From the NCBI RefSeq assembly GCF_004323635.1, contig NZ_CP036515.1, positions 2,233,501-2,297,500 on the forward strand: a stretch of 64,000 nucleotides of DNA, written 5' to 3'. A program made the translations under genes and the position numbers. This DNA is from Lichenihabitans psoromatis (lineage in GTDB: Bacteria > Pseudomonadota > Alphaproteobacteria > Rhizobiales > Beijerinckiaceae). Below are positions 8,105-16,110 of this stretch, piece after piece. The notes below the pieces were generated by a model that was given only the letters and a program-made list of their open reading frames with translations, had not been told where the DNA came from and did not search any database. The stretch's first letter is position 1; each line of letters starts with the position of its first letter.

Positions 8105-9058
8105 GTGGCCCGGACAATAGGCATCCTCGCGATCGAAGGCACCCAACTCCTCGACGTCTCGGGACCCTTGGATGTGTTCGCCGAAGCCAACGTTCAGAGC
8201 GGAGGCGCCGCCTACCTCCTGTCTGTGATCGCGACGGCGCCGGGCCCGATCACTTGTTCATCGGGCGTCCGCCTCCTTCCGGATGTCGTCTATGGCGACG
8301 AGAGCGCGGGCACGTTCGATACTCTCCTGGTCGCCGGCGGCTTGAATCTGGCGCGTCGCGCGCGTGACGACAAGTTGATGCAATGGCTTCGCCAGGCGAC
8401 CGCCGCGGCGAGACGCTACGGGTCGGTCTGCACGGGCGCCTTCCTGCTCGCCGATGCCGGTCTCCTCGACGGGCGACGAGCCACCACCCACTGGGCGGTG
8501 GCCGACAGCCTCGCCAAGCGTTTTCCAAAGGTGATCCTGGAGATTGACGCGATCCATATCAGGGACGGCCGTTTGCGGACGGCAGCGGGGGTCACGGCCG
8601 GGTTGGATTTAGCCCTTGCGCTCGTTGAAGAGGATCTCGGAGCCGACATCGCCCGTCGGGTCGCCTCCCAACTCGTCATGTTCTTTCGACGCGGCGGCGG
8701 CCAATTGCAATACAGCCGGCGCGGCCTTGGCAGCCCGGCGGGACGGTCGGCGTTGCAGTCCGTCCAGCGCGCGGTAATCGCTGATCCTGCCGGCAACCAC
8801 GGTAACACTGAGCTGGCGCGGCGCGCTGGCCTGAGCCTGCGTCATTTCGCGAGACTCTTCCGGTCCGAGGTCGGCACCACGCCGGCCGCCTTTGTGGAGA
8901 CAGTCCGGATCGAAGCTGCTAAGCGTCTGCTCCAATCAGGCGCGCCCCCCAAGCTGGCGGCGGATCAATGCGGTTTCGCCGATGCCGACACGCTTCGTCG
9001 CGCCTTCCTTCGCCAGGTCGGCGTCACACCAGCCTCCTATCGGCGCCGTCATACCTAA
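8105..9058 (+). CDS. GlxA-family transcriptional regulator (DJ-1/PfpI + AraC)
   Basis: A 317-residue regulator. The N-terminal class-I glutamine-amidotransferase/DJ-1-like domain is at about residues 3-170, with GTQLLDVSGPLDVF and the nucleophile-elbow-like GSVCTGAFLLADAG. The C-terminal AraC helix-turn-helix pair is at about 220-315 (LARRAGLSLRHFARLF, CGFADADTLRRAF). GTG 8105 is preferred because GGAGGCGAT precedes it and homologues begin at ARTIGILAIEG; an upstream ATG at 8039 would add 22 weak residues. Divergent from the HD gene, which it probably controls. Confidence 0.87.
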   Translation: MARTIGILAIEGTQLLDVSGPLDVFAEANVQSGGAAYLLSVIATAPGPITCSSGVRLLPDVVYGDESAGTFDTLLVAGGLNLARRARDDKLMQWLRQATAAARRYGSVCTGAFLLADAGLLDGRRATTHWAVADSLAKRFPKVILEIDAIHIRDGRLRTAAGVTAGLDLALALVEEDLGADIARRVASQLVMFFRRGGGQLQYSRRGLGSPAGRSALQSVQRAVIADPAGNHGNTELARRAGLSLRHFARLFRSEVGTTPAAFVETVRIEAAKRLLQSGAPPKLAADQCGFADADTLRRAFLRQVGVTPASYRRRHT

Positions 9059-9212
9059 GGCGGCGGTCTTGCCCGCTCTGATCCGTGCCGCTTCCGGTGA
9101 GGCCTGTGCCAGCCATCTCCACCTGCCGCAACCGACCAGAACACGGATCGTCGGCCGATGTGAGCCCCGCCGTTCACCCCTCCGATCTGAACGGCTGCCG
9201 TGATGGTGCGCT

Positions 9213-10223
9213 TCAGATGTCGATCAGAGCCTTGATGACGCCCGTCTCCGGCCGTGACCACAGTGGGATCTGCCCGGGTGCCTCGTCCAGCGGGGCCCGA
9301 TGCGTCACAAGCGCGTCTGTCGGCACATGGCCGTCGCGCATGGCCGTCAGCACCGTCTCAAAATCGATCCGCGTCGCATTGCGGCTGCCCAGCAGCGAGG
9401 TTTCCCGTTTGTGGAACTCCGGATCGTCGAAGGTGATGGCGGATCGGACGATCGAGAGCAGCACATAGGTGCCGCCATGCCCCACATAGCCAAAACCCTG
9501 CTGCATGGCGGCCGGGCTGCCTGTCGCGTCGATCACCACATCGAAAAAGTCGCCGTCGGTGACCGCGTCGAGCCGGTCCTTGATGTCGGCTGATCCCTGA
9601 AAGACCTGATCGACGCCGAGCTTATCCTGACAGAAGGCGAGCCTGCGATCGTTGACGTCGAGCACTGTGACCTCCGCGCCTCGCGCCTTCGCAAAAATGG
9701 CGGCCGAGATGCCGATCGGCCCCGCGCCGACGACGATGACCCGGCTATGCGGGCCGAGGCCCGATCGCCTCACCCCATGCGCGCCGATCGCGAGAAATTC
9801 CACCATCGCGGCTTCATCGAGGCTCAGTCCGTCGGCCGGGATGACGTTGCGGGCCGGGACTGCGATGAAGCCGCAGGCGCCGCCGTCTCGGTGCACCCCG
9901 AGCACTTGGAGGTTGCGACAACAATTCGTCGTGCCGTTTCGGCAGGCGCGACACTCGCCGCAGTAGAGATAGGGCTCGACACTGACGATCTGTCCTGGCG
10001 ACAATCCGCTGCCGGTGGGCGCCGCAACGACCTCGCCGCCGAGTTCGTGGCCTATGACGCGCGGATAGGCGAGGTAAGGCTGGTTGCCATGGAAGATATG
10101 GTAATCGGTGCCGCAGACGCCGACCCGCCTGATGCGGATCAAGACATCGTCGGGGTCTCGATGCGGCTCGTCGCGATCGATGAGGGAGAGCCGCCCGGGC
10201 TCGTCGCAGCGCAGCGCTTTCAT
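9213..10223 (-). CDS. Zinc-dependent alcohol dehydrogenase (sugar-acid type)
   Basis: A 336-residue medium-chain dehydrogenase. It carries the catalytic zinc ligands CGTDYH and GHELGG (residues 38-70). The structural zinc cysteine set CGECRACRNGTTNCC is near residues 93-107. The NAD-binding Rossmann motif is VIVVGAGPIGISA, near 163. The sequence most resembles the RspB/L-gulonate 5-dehydrogenase and galactonate-oxidoreductase branch. It is transcribed away from the GT-like gene's stop by 92 bases; no sugar-acid genes adjoin it, so the substrate is open. Confidence 0.82.
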   Translation of the reverse strand: MKALRCDEPGRLSLIDRDEPHRDPDDVLIRIRRVGVCGTDYHIFHGNQPYLAYPRVIGHELGGEVVAAPTGSGLSPGQIVSVEPYLYCGECRACRNGTTNCCRNLQVLGVHRDGGACGFIAVPARNVIPADGLSLDEAAMVEFLAIGAHGVRRSGLGPHSRVIVVGAGPIGISAAIFAKARGAEVTVLDVNDRRLAFCQDKLGVDQVFQGSADIKDRLDAVTDGDFFDVVIDATGSPAAMQQGFGYVGHGGTYVLLSIVRSAITFDDPEFHKRETSLLGSRNATRIDFETVLTAMRDGHVPTDALVTHRAPLDEAPGQIPLWSRPETGVIKALIDI

Positions 10224-10315
10224 GATGTCATCCTCCTCGTGCCGCCTAAACCGTTGGCTTGGAACCGGGATAGTCGGGTTTGAGAGACTGACGCAAGCGC
10301 CAAGTGCCGATCGTC

Positions 10316-11134
10316 CTAAAGGCGCAGTCGCTTGCGGAGGCGCCGGATCACGAAGGGGACGAAGGCTTCCTCATTATGGTCGCTCGGTGTCTTGAGGACG
10401 AGCTCCCGATCGATCAGCATCTGCAGGCCCGTCGCTGCGGCGACCCGCCGATTGAAGGTCAGATGCTCGCACCGTCGCGACGCCGCATCGATGTAGGACC
10501 CGAGCGCATAGGCCTCGTTTGGATAGAGGCACAATCCGTTGAAGGCCGAGGTACATTGGCGGTCGGTGGGCGATGTCAGCAGGCGGCGCTGCTCGTCGAT
10601 ATGGTCTCTAAAGAAGCGATAATAGGCAAAGAGGTTCGTCTGATGCGATTCGATCTCATCCAGCAGAAACTCGAACGAGATCGAGCCATCCTCGAAGGCA
10701 AGAAGATCGTAATAGAGCGGCCGTGACGTCGCCGACACGGCGAAGACGCCTCGATGCTCCAGCTTTGCGATGGCGTTGCTGAACGAGGCGGGGGTCGGCG
10801 GCTGCTCGAACGCATTATCGAGATCGACGATGCAAACAAAGCGCGGCGTCCAACTCGATTTCTCGAGCTGTTCCTTCAGATGTTGTCGACCGACCGCCAT
10901 CCGCTGAAGGCGATCCGGGATCTGCGCCATGAAATCGGTCGAAACCGCCACGACATGCCCTCCGGCTTGAGCGGTCCTGAGAAGATCTTTCGTCGCGTCC
11001 CGAGAGCCGTTTTCGCCGATAATGGCGGCGCACCGCATGCCACTGTCCCTCAGCGACGCCGTAAAGTCGAAGAAGATCGGCAAGGTCCGGGCACAATCCC
11101 GCGCCAATGACAAGAAGACGACGTCCGCTTCCAA
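10316..11134 (-). CDS. Glycosyltransferase-like protein (GT-A fold)
   Basis: A 272-residue protein with a GT2-like beginning (VVFLSLARDCARTLP) and IGENGSRDATKDLL, the usual nucleotide-sugar loop. A DxD-like acidic motif follows in FVCIVDLDNAFEQPP. No membrane segment is seen. The start is TTG 11132-11134 with GAGGTGAG just upstream; no ATG fits. It may glycosylate a cell-surface component, but its substrate cannot be told from sequence. Confidence 0.6.
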   Translation of the reverse strand: MEADVVFLSLARDCARTLPIFFDFTASLRDSGMRCAAIIGENGSRDATKDLLRTAQAGGHVVAVSTDFMAQIPDRLQRMAVGRQHLKEQLEKSSWTPRFVCIVDLDNAFEQPPTPASFSNAIAKLEHRGVFAVSATSRPLYYDLLAFEDGSISFEFLLDEIESHQTNLFAYYRFFRDHIDEQRRLLTSPTDRQCTSAFNGLCLYPNEAYALGSYIDAASRRCEHLTFNRRVAAATGLQMLIDRELVLKTPSDHNEEAFVPFVIRRLRKRLRL

Positions 11135-11360
11135 AGCTCACCTCGATCGGCCGTTCCATGACCCTCAACGACGCGCCGCCCGATGGCGTGAGCGACGTCC
11201 GTCCGCACCACCTCAAGCGTCTCGATACAAGGTCGGGCGGCCGCATGCCCTATGGTCATGCGGGTTACCTCTGACGCAACGGGTGGCTGCGTCGCGGTGC
11301 AGAGTCGAGACTGAGGCCACCTGCGGCTCTTCGGAAGCGCGCCTCGCCGGGTCCCACCGA

Positions 11361-11894
11361 TCAGGGCGACGAGGCGGTCGTCTTTCCATGCGCGACGGGA
11401 TGGTATGCGGACGCGAGCGGGTTCAGACGACGGAACACGCCGGACGGACAGGTCGGGGCGCCGGTCCGATCGATGAGGTGCCAATCCGCCTCGTCGGAAC
11501 CTCTCAGTTCAATGGCGTAAGCACAGGAGAATGCGCCATTGCCGAAAGCAAAGTTCACGCCCGCGTGGACCGGCATCGCGGCTCCCTGCAGTCCGCCCCG
11601 GTCGGACCAGACGTCGCCGCGACGGGTCACGATGAGAAGCGTTGGATCGCTCGCGCTCTTCCAATCACCCGCCAAAGCGCCTGGGTCGAGCCCCGCGACT
11701 CCGCCTGCGGGTTCAGCCGCAGAATGAGTTGCGGCCGCAATTCGCAAGCCCGCGCTTCCCGCGGCGCGAATCTCGCGAATTCCGAAGACGGCAGCAGCGA
11801 CCAGAATGACGCTCGCGAGCGCAACCCGCAGAACGGTGCCGCTTCGAACGCCACGCTTGATTGCGCGCAGGTGACGATCCTCCGCAGGCATCAT
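11361..11894 (-). CDS. Membrane-anchored hypothetical protein, third gene of two-component operon
   Basis: A 177-residue protein with a cytosolic start, one hydrophobic segment at about residues 22-42 (LRVALASVILVAAAVFGI) and a periplasmic remainder. Two cysteines (AFSCAY and APTCPSG) could form a disulfide. Its ATG overlaps the stop of the sensor kinase (ATGA), so it is translated with it. An accessory or periplasmic partner of the kinase is a reasonable guess; no family is recognised. Confidence 0.6.
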   Translation of the reverse strand: MMPAEDRHLRAIKRGVRSGTVLRVALASVILVAAAVFGIREIRAAGSAGLRIAAATHSAAEPAGGVAGLDPGALAGDWKSASDPTLLIVTRRGDVWSDRGGLQGAAMPVHAGVNFAFGNGAFSCAYAIELRGSDEADWHLIDRTGAPTCPSGVFRRLNPLASAYHPVAHGKTTASSP

Positions 11895-13270
11895 GATCCG
11901 ATCGGCTTCAGGGCTTCGATGTCCGGCGACGTTCGCGCGGCGCGTCGAACGGTGTCGGTGTTGATCGAAGCCAGGGTTGCCGGCGTATCAGGCTGGGCCT
12001 TATCCGGCTGGGCTTGGCTTTCGGCCGCGAGCGTCACGATGAAACGGCTTCCGAGCCCCTCATGACTGTCGCAGATCACTGAACCCGCATGATGTTCCGC
12101 GATCTGGCGCACGAGCGACAAGCCAAGGCCCCAGCCGCCACCCGCTTCGCTGCGTCCACCGGGACGATAGAACGGCTCGAAAATGCGCTCCCGCTCTTCC
12201 GGCGGAACGCCGTTGCCCCGATCATCGACGACGATCCGGGCCTCGGTGTCGCCGTGGCGCGAGATGACGATGCTGACCGGCGGACGTCCGTGTTCCAGCC
12301 CATTCTCCAACAGGTTCCGAACCAGACGTCGGAGCAGCGTCTCATTGCCGATGATGTCGACTGGCTCGCCGTCGAGGGTCGCGCCGACCCGTGCGGCCTC
12401 TTCGGCCGCGAGGCCGAGAAGATCGATCCGATCCATGGCCCCAATCGTCGCGCCGGAATGATCGAGGCGACTGCACAGCAGGATCTCTTCGACCAACTGA
12501 TCCAATTCGGCGAGGTTTCGGATGATTTCGTCGCGACGAATTTGCTCCGGGTTGCCGACCCAGAGATCGACCGCCATGCGAAGTCGCGTGAGTGGCGAGC
12601 GCAACTCGTGGCTCGCATTGGCCAACAACGCCTTTTGCGACAGCAGCAGCGTGTTGAGCCGGGTCGCGGTCGTGTTGAAGGTCCGGGCGACCGACGCGAC
12701 CTCGTCGCATCCCCGATCGTCGACCCGCACCCAGACATCGCCCTGGCCCCAACGCTCCATACCGGCCCGGAGATTCTCGAGCCGCCGTGTCAGGCGCGCC
12801 GTCAGCGGAAAGGCACCCAGCCCGACCCCTCCTGCAACCACGAGAATGGCCAGCACGATGCCCCAAATCCGGCTTTTGGCGAAATGCTGCAGGCGAACCA
12901 GAACGGCGCGGCCGTCCGGTAGATCGATCCGCGTGAAGAGATTCGGGCGCCAGCCTGCGTCTTTGCTGGTTTGGGGCGCGGTGATGGGCGTGCCACGGGA
13001 CGCCAACAGCGTCCCGTCGACATCATAGAGTGAAATATCGGACCCGATTTCATCGCCGAGCCGCCGGATGGTGTCGGCGAGCGCGCCGGCTGGATAGTCC
13101 TGCTTGGTCACGAGTTGATCGACGATATGGATCCGGAAGGCGCCCCACCGCTCCTGGGAGAGGGGCCCGAGCCACCACCACAAGCCGCCCATCAGCACTG
13201 CCACGATGGTCAAGCTGGTCAGCAGCGTCAGGTAGAGTTTCCAGAACAGGCGCTGGTTGATGCCGGTCAT
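11891..13270 (-). CDS. Sensor histidine kinase (HAMP, CpxA-like architecture)
   Basis: A 459-residue membrane kinase with a first helix at about 9-31 and a periplasmic sensor region of roughly 100 residues. A second helix is near 131-150, followed by HAMP. The HisKA phospho-acceptor is in NASHELRSPLTRLRMA. The HATPase boxes are LLENGLEHG, VDDRGNGVP and GGWGLGLSLV. Start ATG overlaps the response-regulator stop. The ligand is unknown; this arrangement is common for envelope-stress sensors. Confidence 0.88.
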   Translation of the reverse strand: MTGINQRLFWKLYLTLLTSLTIVAVLMGGLWWWLGPLSQERWGAFRIHIVDQLVTKQDYPAGALADTIRRLGDEIGSDISLYDVDGTLLASRGTPITAPQTSKDAGWRPNLFTRIDLPDGRAVLVRLQHFAKSRIWGIVLAILVVAGGVGLGAFPLTARLTRRLENLRAGMERWGQGDVWVRVDDRGCDEVASVARTFNTTATRLNTLLLSQKALLANASHELRSPLTRLRMAVDLWVGNPEQIRRDEIIRNLAELDQLVEEILLCSRLDHSGATIGAMDRIDLLGLAAEEAARVGATLDGEPVDIIGNETLLRRLVRNLLENGLEHGRPPVSIVISRHGDTEARIVVDDRGNGVPPEERERIFEPFYRPGGRSEAGGGWGLGLSLVRQIAEHHAGSVICDSHEGLGSRFIVTLAAESQAQPDKAQPDTPATLASINTDTVRRAARTSPDIEALKPIGS

Positions 13271-13965
13271 GGTGCCACGTCCTGCTTCTTGGCGAAGACA
13301 TAGCCGCTGCCGCGCACCGTGATGATGCGACGCGGATGTTTCGGATCATCCTCGATGGCCGATCGGATTCGCGAGATATGGACGTCGATCGAGCGATCGA
13401 ACGCATCCAGTTCCTCGCCTTTCACGAGATCGAGGAGGCGTTCGCGGTTGAGCACCCGGCCAGCGTGGGCCGCTAAGGTTGATAAGAGATCGAATTGATA
13501 GCTCGTCAGTGACTTCAGAGTGCCGTCGATGCGAACCGTCCGGGAACCCTGGTCGATCAGAAGGCGACCGAACCGCACATGGGTGTCGGGCTCTTCCGGC
13601 TTTCTTTGTCGGCGAAGAATGGCACCGAGCCGCGCCTGGAGCTCACGAGGATTGAACGGCTTCGGCAGATAATCGTCGGCGCCGATTTCGAGGCCGATAA
13701 TACGATCCGTCTCCTCTCCCTTCGCGGTAAGCATCAGGACAGGCACCTGCGACGACATGCGGATGCGGCGCAGCGCCTCGAAGCCGTCGATGTCGGGCAG
13801 CATGACGTCGAGGATCACCGCATCGTAAACCGAGTCCGCGATGGCCTCGATCCCATCGAGACCCGTGGCGCGCCCCTCTACGAGATAGCCGGCTTGTGCC
13901 AGATAATCCGCCACCATGGCGGCCAAGCGAAGATCGTCGTCGATGATCAGAAGCCGCTCGGCCAT
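13267..13965 (-). CDS. OmpR-family response regulator
   Basis: About 232 residues. The receiver domain has acidic pocket IDDD, phospho-acceptor Asp in AVILDVMLPDIDG and conserved Lys in DYLPKPFNP. The C-terminal winged helix ends in DVHISRIRSAIEDDP...RGSGYVF. Start ATG 13963-13965 is preferred because the domain begins directly there; an in-frame ATG at 14001 would add 12 residues without a ribosome site. It is first in an operon with the kinase and the 177-residue membrane protein. Confidence 0.88.
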   Translation of the reverse strand: MAERLLIIDDDLRLAAMVADYLAQAGYLVEGRATGLDGIEAIADSVYDAVILDVMLPDIDGFEALRRIRMSSQVPVLMLTAKGEETDRIIGLEIGADDYLPKPFNPRELQARLGAILRRQRKPEEPDTHVRFGRLLIDQGSRTVRIDGTLKSLTSYQFDLLSTLAAHAGRVLNRERLLDLVKGEELDAFDRSIDVHISRIRSAIEDDPKHPRRIITVRGSGYVFAKKQDVAP

Positions 13966-14207
13966 GGTGCTCGTCAGTCCCTGAATGAAGCTGAACAGCA
14001 TATAAGGGCGGCTAGGTTTCTACGAGGCCGGAGCAAAGTGAAGTTTCATGAAGCGGGCGCGACGCTTTGAAGGCAAGAGCCGAACGGCTCACTTACCGTG
14101 CAGTCGCCAAATGGTCTTCAACCCGCAAGGCTTCTTTACAAAGAGAGGGTCGAACCGACACGCAGCGACGCTAGCCTCTCCGGGTAGCCTGCCTTGGGAG
14201 ACATCAC

Positions 14208-14432
14208 ATGCATGCAAGTTTGAGCGACCTCATCATCTGCCTCGCCATGTGGCTTGGCCCGTTTGCAGGCGTCGCTCTCTTTTGGCTTCACGACCAGCGA
14301 CGGCAGCGTTCCGACCTGGCGGGCGACGACGCGGCAAACAGGCGATCGAGAGATAGATCGTCCGTGTTTCCGTCTCGAAGCGGCTCCCGCATGACGGTTT
14401 TGACGAACGGTCAGGCCTTCGATCCCCATTGA
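14208..14432 (+). CDS. Small hypothetical membrane protein
   Basis: A 74-residue ORF with a single hydrophobic stretch near the N-terminus (LIICLAMWLGPFAGVALFWL) followed by a basic tail. GGGAGACATCAC precedes the ATG. No family is recognised and it stands alone between the response-regulator promoter and a sparse region. Confidence 0.4.
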   Translation: MHASLSDLIICLAMWLGPFAGVALFWLHDQRRQRSDLAGDDAANRRSRDRSSVFPSRSGSRMTVLTNGQAFDPH

Positions 14433-14672
14433 GGGGTGGTTGGGATCTCGTTCCTCAGACCGCCGCTGCGGCGCGCTAAGCAAGTACCGCGGGCAATCTC
14501 GACGAGGGGCCATGCAGCCGCTCCTCGTCGCTCATGCCGAACGGTGGGCTAGCGATCGCTTCGGGTACAACCTCAACAGCGCCAGCCTTCGTCACGCTGC
14601 AGACCAGTCGATTCAGACTGCACTGCCATAACGGGTCTGGACACCTCAAGAGATCGGTCAATCGCTAGACCG

Positions 14673-14954
14673 TCACGGTTTCCGTCGGCGCTGTGGATAG
14701 GGGCGCGTGGCCGTTGTCATATCGCGGGTCTGACGCTCGACGGCCAGCAGGGTGCCCCGATCTTTAAACTCAAAGCTGACGGCGGCGGCCGTCACGCCCG
14801 CAAGCGCCGCGATTTCCTCGCGTGTTTCTGTAATCGTCCCGTTGGCAGCGACGAGTTGTCGAGCGACCTTGAGAATGCGAGCGCGGTCACTGGACGGGTT
14901 CGTCCAGAGGTCGTCAGCCGCGGCGCATGATGATGTTTCGGTCAATAGCCTCAT
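14673..14954 (-). CDS. TetR-type helix-turn-helix fragment
   Basis: A 93-residue ORF carrying one TetR-like DNA-binding unit: ARILKVARQLVAANG, then EEIAALAGVTAAAVSFEFKDRGTLL at about residues 25-70. The ligand-binding domain of normal TetR proteins (about 190 residues) is absent; a basic tail ends the protein. ATG 14952-14954 is chosen over an upstream GTG at 14969. It may be a truncated relic or a stand-alone DNA-binding protein. Confidence 0.45.
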   Translation of the reverse strand: MRLLTETSSCAAADDLWTNPSSDRARILKVARQLVAANGTITETREEIAALAGVTAAAVSFEFKDRGTLLAVERQTRDMTTATRPYPQRRRKP

Positions 14955-14969
14955 TCCCCTCACTTGCAC

Positions 14970-15330
14970 GACAGTGGAGAATACCTGAACCCCCGATCGT
15001 TATTCGATACCCCGACCAATTCAGGTTTCGAGTGCTGAGACAGTCCCCATCACAGCACCACTGACTCAATAATCAAATAAATTAATAATTAAATATTCGG
15101 GATGCTTTGCTGCAATGGCCAATAAAGACGTCGAATTTTTAAAATTCACAAGCCCAAATGTTGCAGGCTTCGATTGGTTCCGTCGACTTAAAAAATTTAA
15201 TGGCGACCTCGGAAATGGTCCGATCTGACAGTCGACAAGAGAGTGCGCTGCGATCAACCGTATTTGTAATCTGCTCGACAATCCATCGGTACGCGCCGTA
15301 CCAACCATCGCGCTCGATGCGATACTGCCG
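14970..15330. other. Gene-poor stretch with an AT-rich patch
   Basis: This 361-base stretch has no convincing gene. From about 15060 to 15200 it is strikingly AT-rich for this genome (runs such as AAATAAATTAATAATTAAAT). Two weak overlapping reading frames on opposite strands cross it: plus from ATG 15115 (38 codons, MANKDVEFLKF...), minus ending at 15066 (...PEYLIINLFDY). Base composition suggests foreign or relic DNA. Confidence 0.4.
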
Positions 15331-15735
15331 TTACGTCATCCGAGGGGTGAAGTGATAGGAAATGTCGGCGAAACAACCTGTTGGAAAAATGTAGAAGAGG
15401 CGAATGTCGTGGCCCGATTCATTCCGAAGGCCATGTTCTGCATTGCCCGGAATAAAAACTGCAGCCCCTGCACTGACGGTCGTCTCGCACCCCTCGATCG
15501 TCAGTATTCCGGTCCCCTCGATGATAAAATAAATCTCCGGCTCGGTATGGCGGTGGCACTGTAGACTGCCGCCTCCCGGTAGGATCTCGGCGATGCCAGC
15601 GCTCATGCTGTCGGTCGGCGTGATATCGCTGCTGAACAGGGTAAACCACGAGACACTGCCGCGAACGGGATCGTCCCACGACTCGCGAGTCCGGTCCTCG
15701 ATGCGGGCGATGGTCGGTTGCGACGGGTTTTGCAT
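15331..15735 (-). CDS. Single-domain cupin protein
   Basis: A 134-residue beta-barrel cupin. Motif 1 carries the metal-ligand pattern CHRHTEPEIYFIIEG, near residues 58-72, and motif 2 is FIPGNAEHGLRN. ATG 15733-15735 is preferred because AAGGGGAC lies upstream; longer in-frame starts extend into sequence lacking cupin character. Substrate unknown; small cupins of this kind may be dioxygenases, isomerases or sensors. Confidence 0.72.
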   Translation of the reverse strand: MQNPSQPTIARIEDRTRESWDDPVRGSVSWFTLFSSDITPTDSMSAGIAEILPGGGSLQCHRHTEPEIYFIIEGTGILTIEGCETTVSAGAAVFIPGNAEHGLRNESGHDIRLFYIFPTGCFADISYHFTPRMT

Positions 15736-15832
15736 GCAGTGTCCCCTTTTGGGATGCGGCAGAGGCGGCTTGCGGCTCTCGACCGGGTCCGTGCGGCAGC
15801 CTACCGTTGGTGTTTGTAGAAGGGGAGGTTCA

Positions 15833-16075
15833 ATGATGGCGATCGATAAAGTTTGGTCTAGGCTTGCGCTCGCGCTTGTCGTCGGCCTTCTGCTTGCCTC
15901 AACGCCGGTTGAAGCCCGCACTATGCAGCAGCGCATGCGGGAGGCTTGTGCCGCGGATGTCGCAATACTGTGTCCGGACGTGACAAACGATCCCGATCGT
16001 CTGAAAGCCTGCATGTTGAACAAGCGGGTGAAGGTGACGCCGGACTGTATGCGTTTGATCGATGCTTCTGAATGA
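15833..16075 (+). CDS. Secreted cysteine-rich repeat protein
   Basis: An 80-residue protein with a clear Sec signal peptide (hydrophobic core LALALVVGLLLAS, cleavage probably after VEA). The mature part has four cysteines arranged CAADVAILC ... LKACML ... TPDC, the spacing of the GLG1/FGFR-type cysteine-rich repeat found in many alphaproteobacterial periplasmic proteins. GGGGAGG precedes the ATG closely. Function unknown. Divergent from the cupin gene. Confidence 0.7.
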   Translation: MMAIDKVWSRLALALVVGLLLASTPVEARTMQQRMREACAADVAILCPDVTNDPDRLKACMLNKRVKVTPDCMRLIDASE

Positions 16076-16110
16076 GGCCGGAGAGGAACGAGGTCGAACG
16101 TCGGGCAGCG

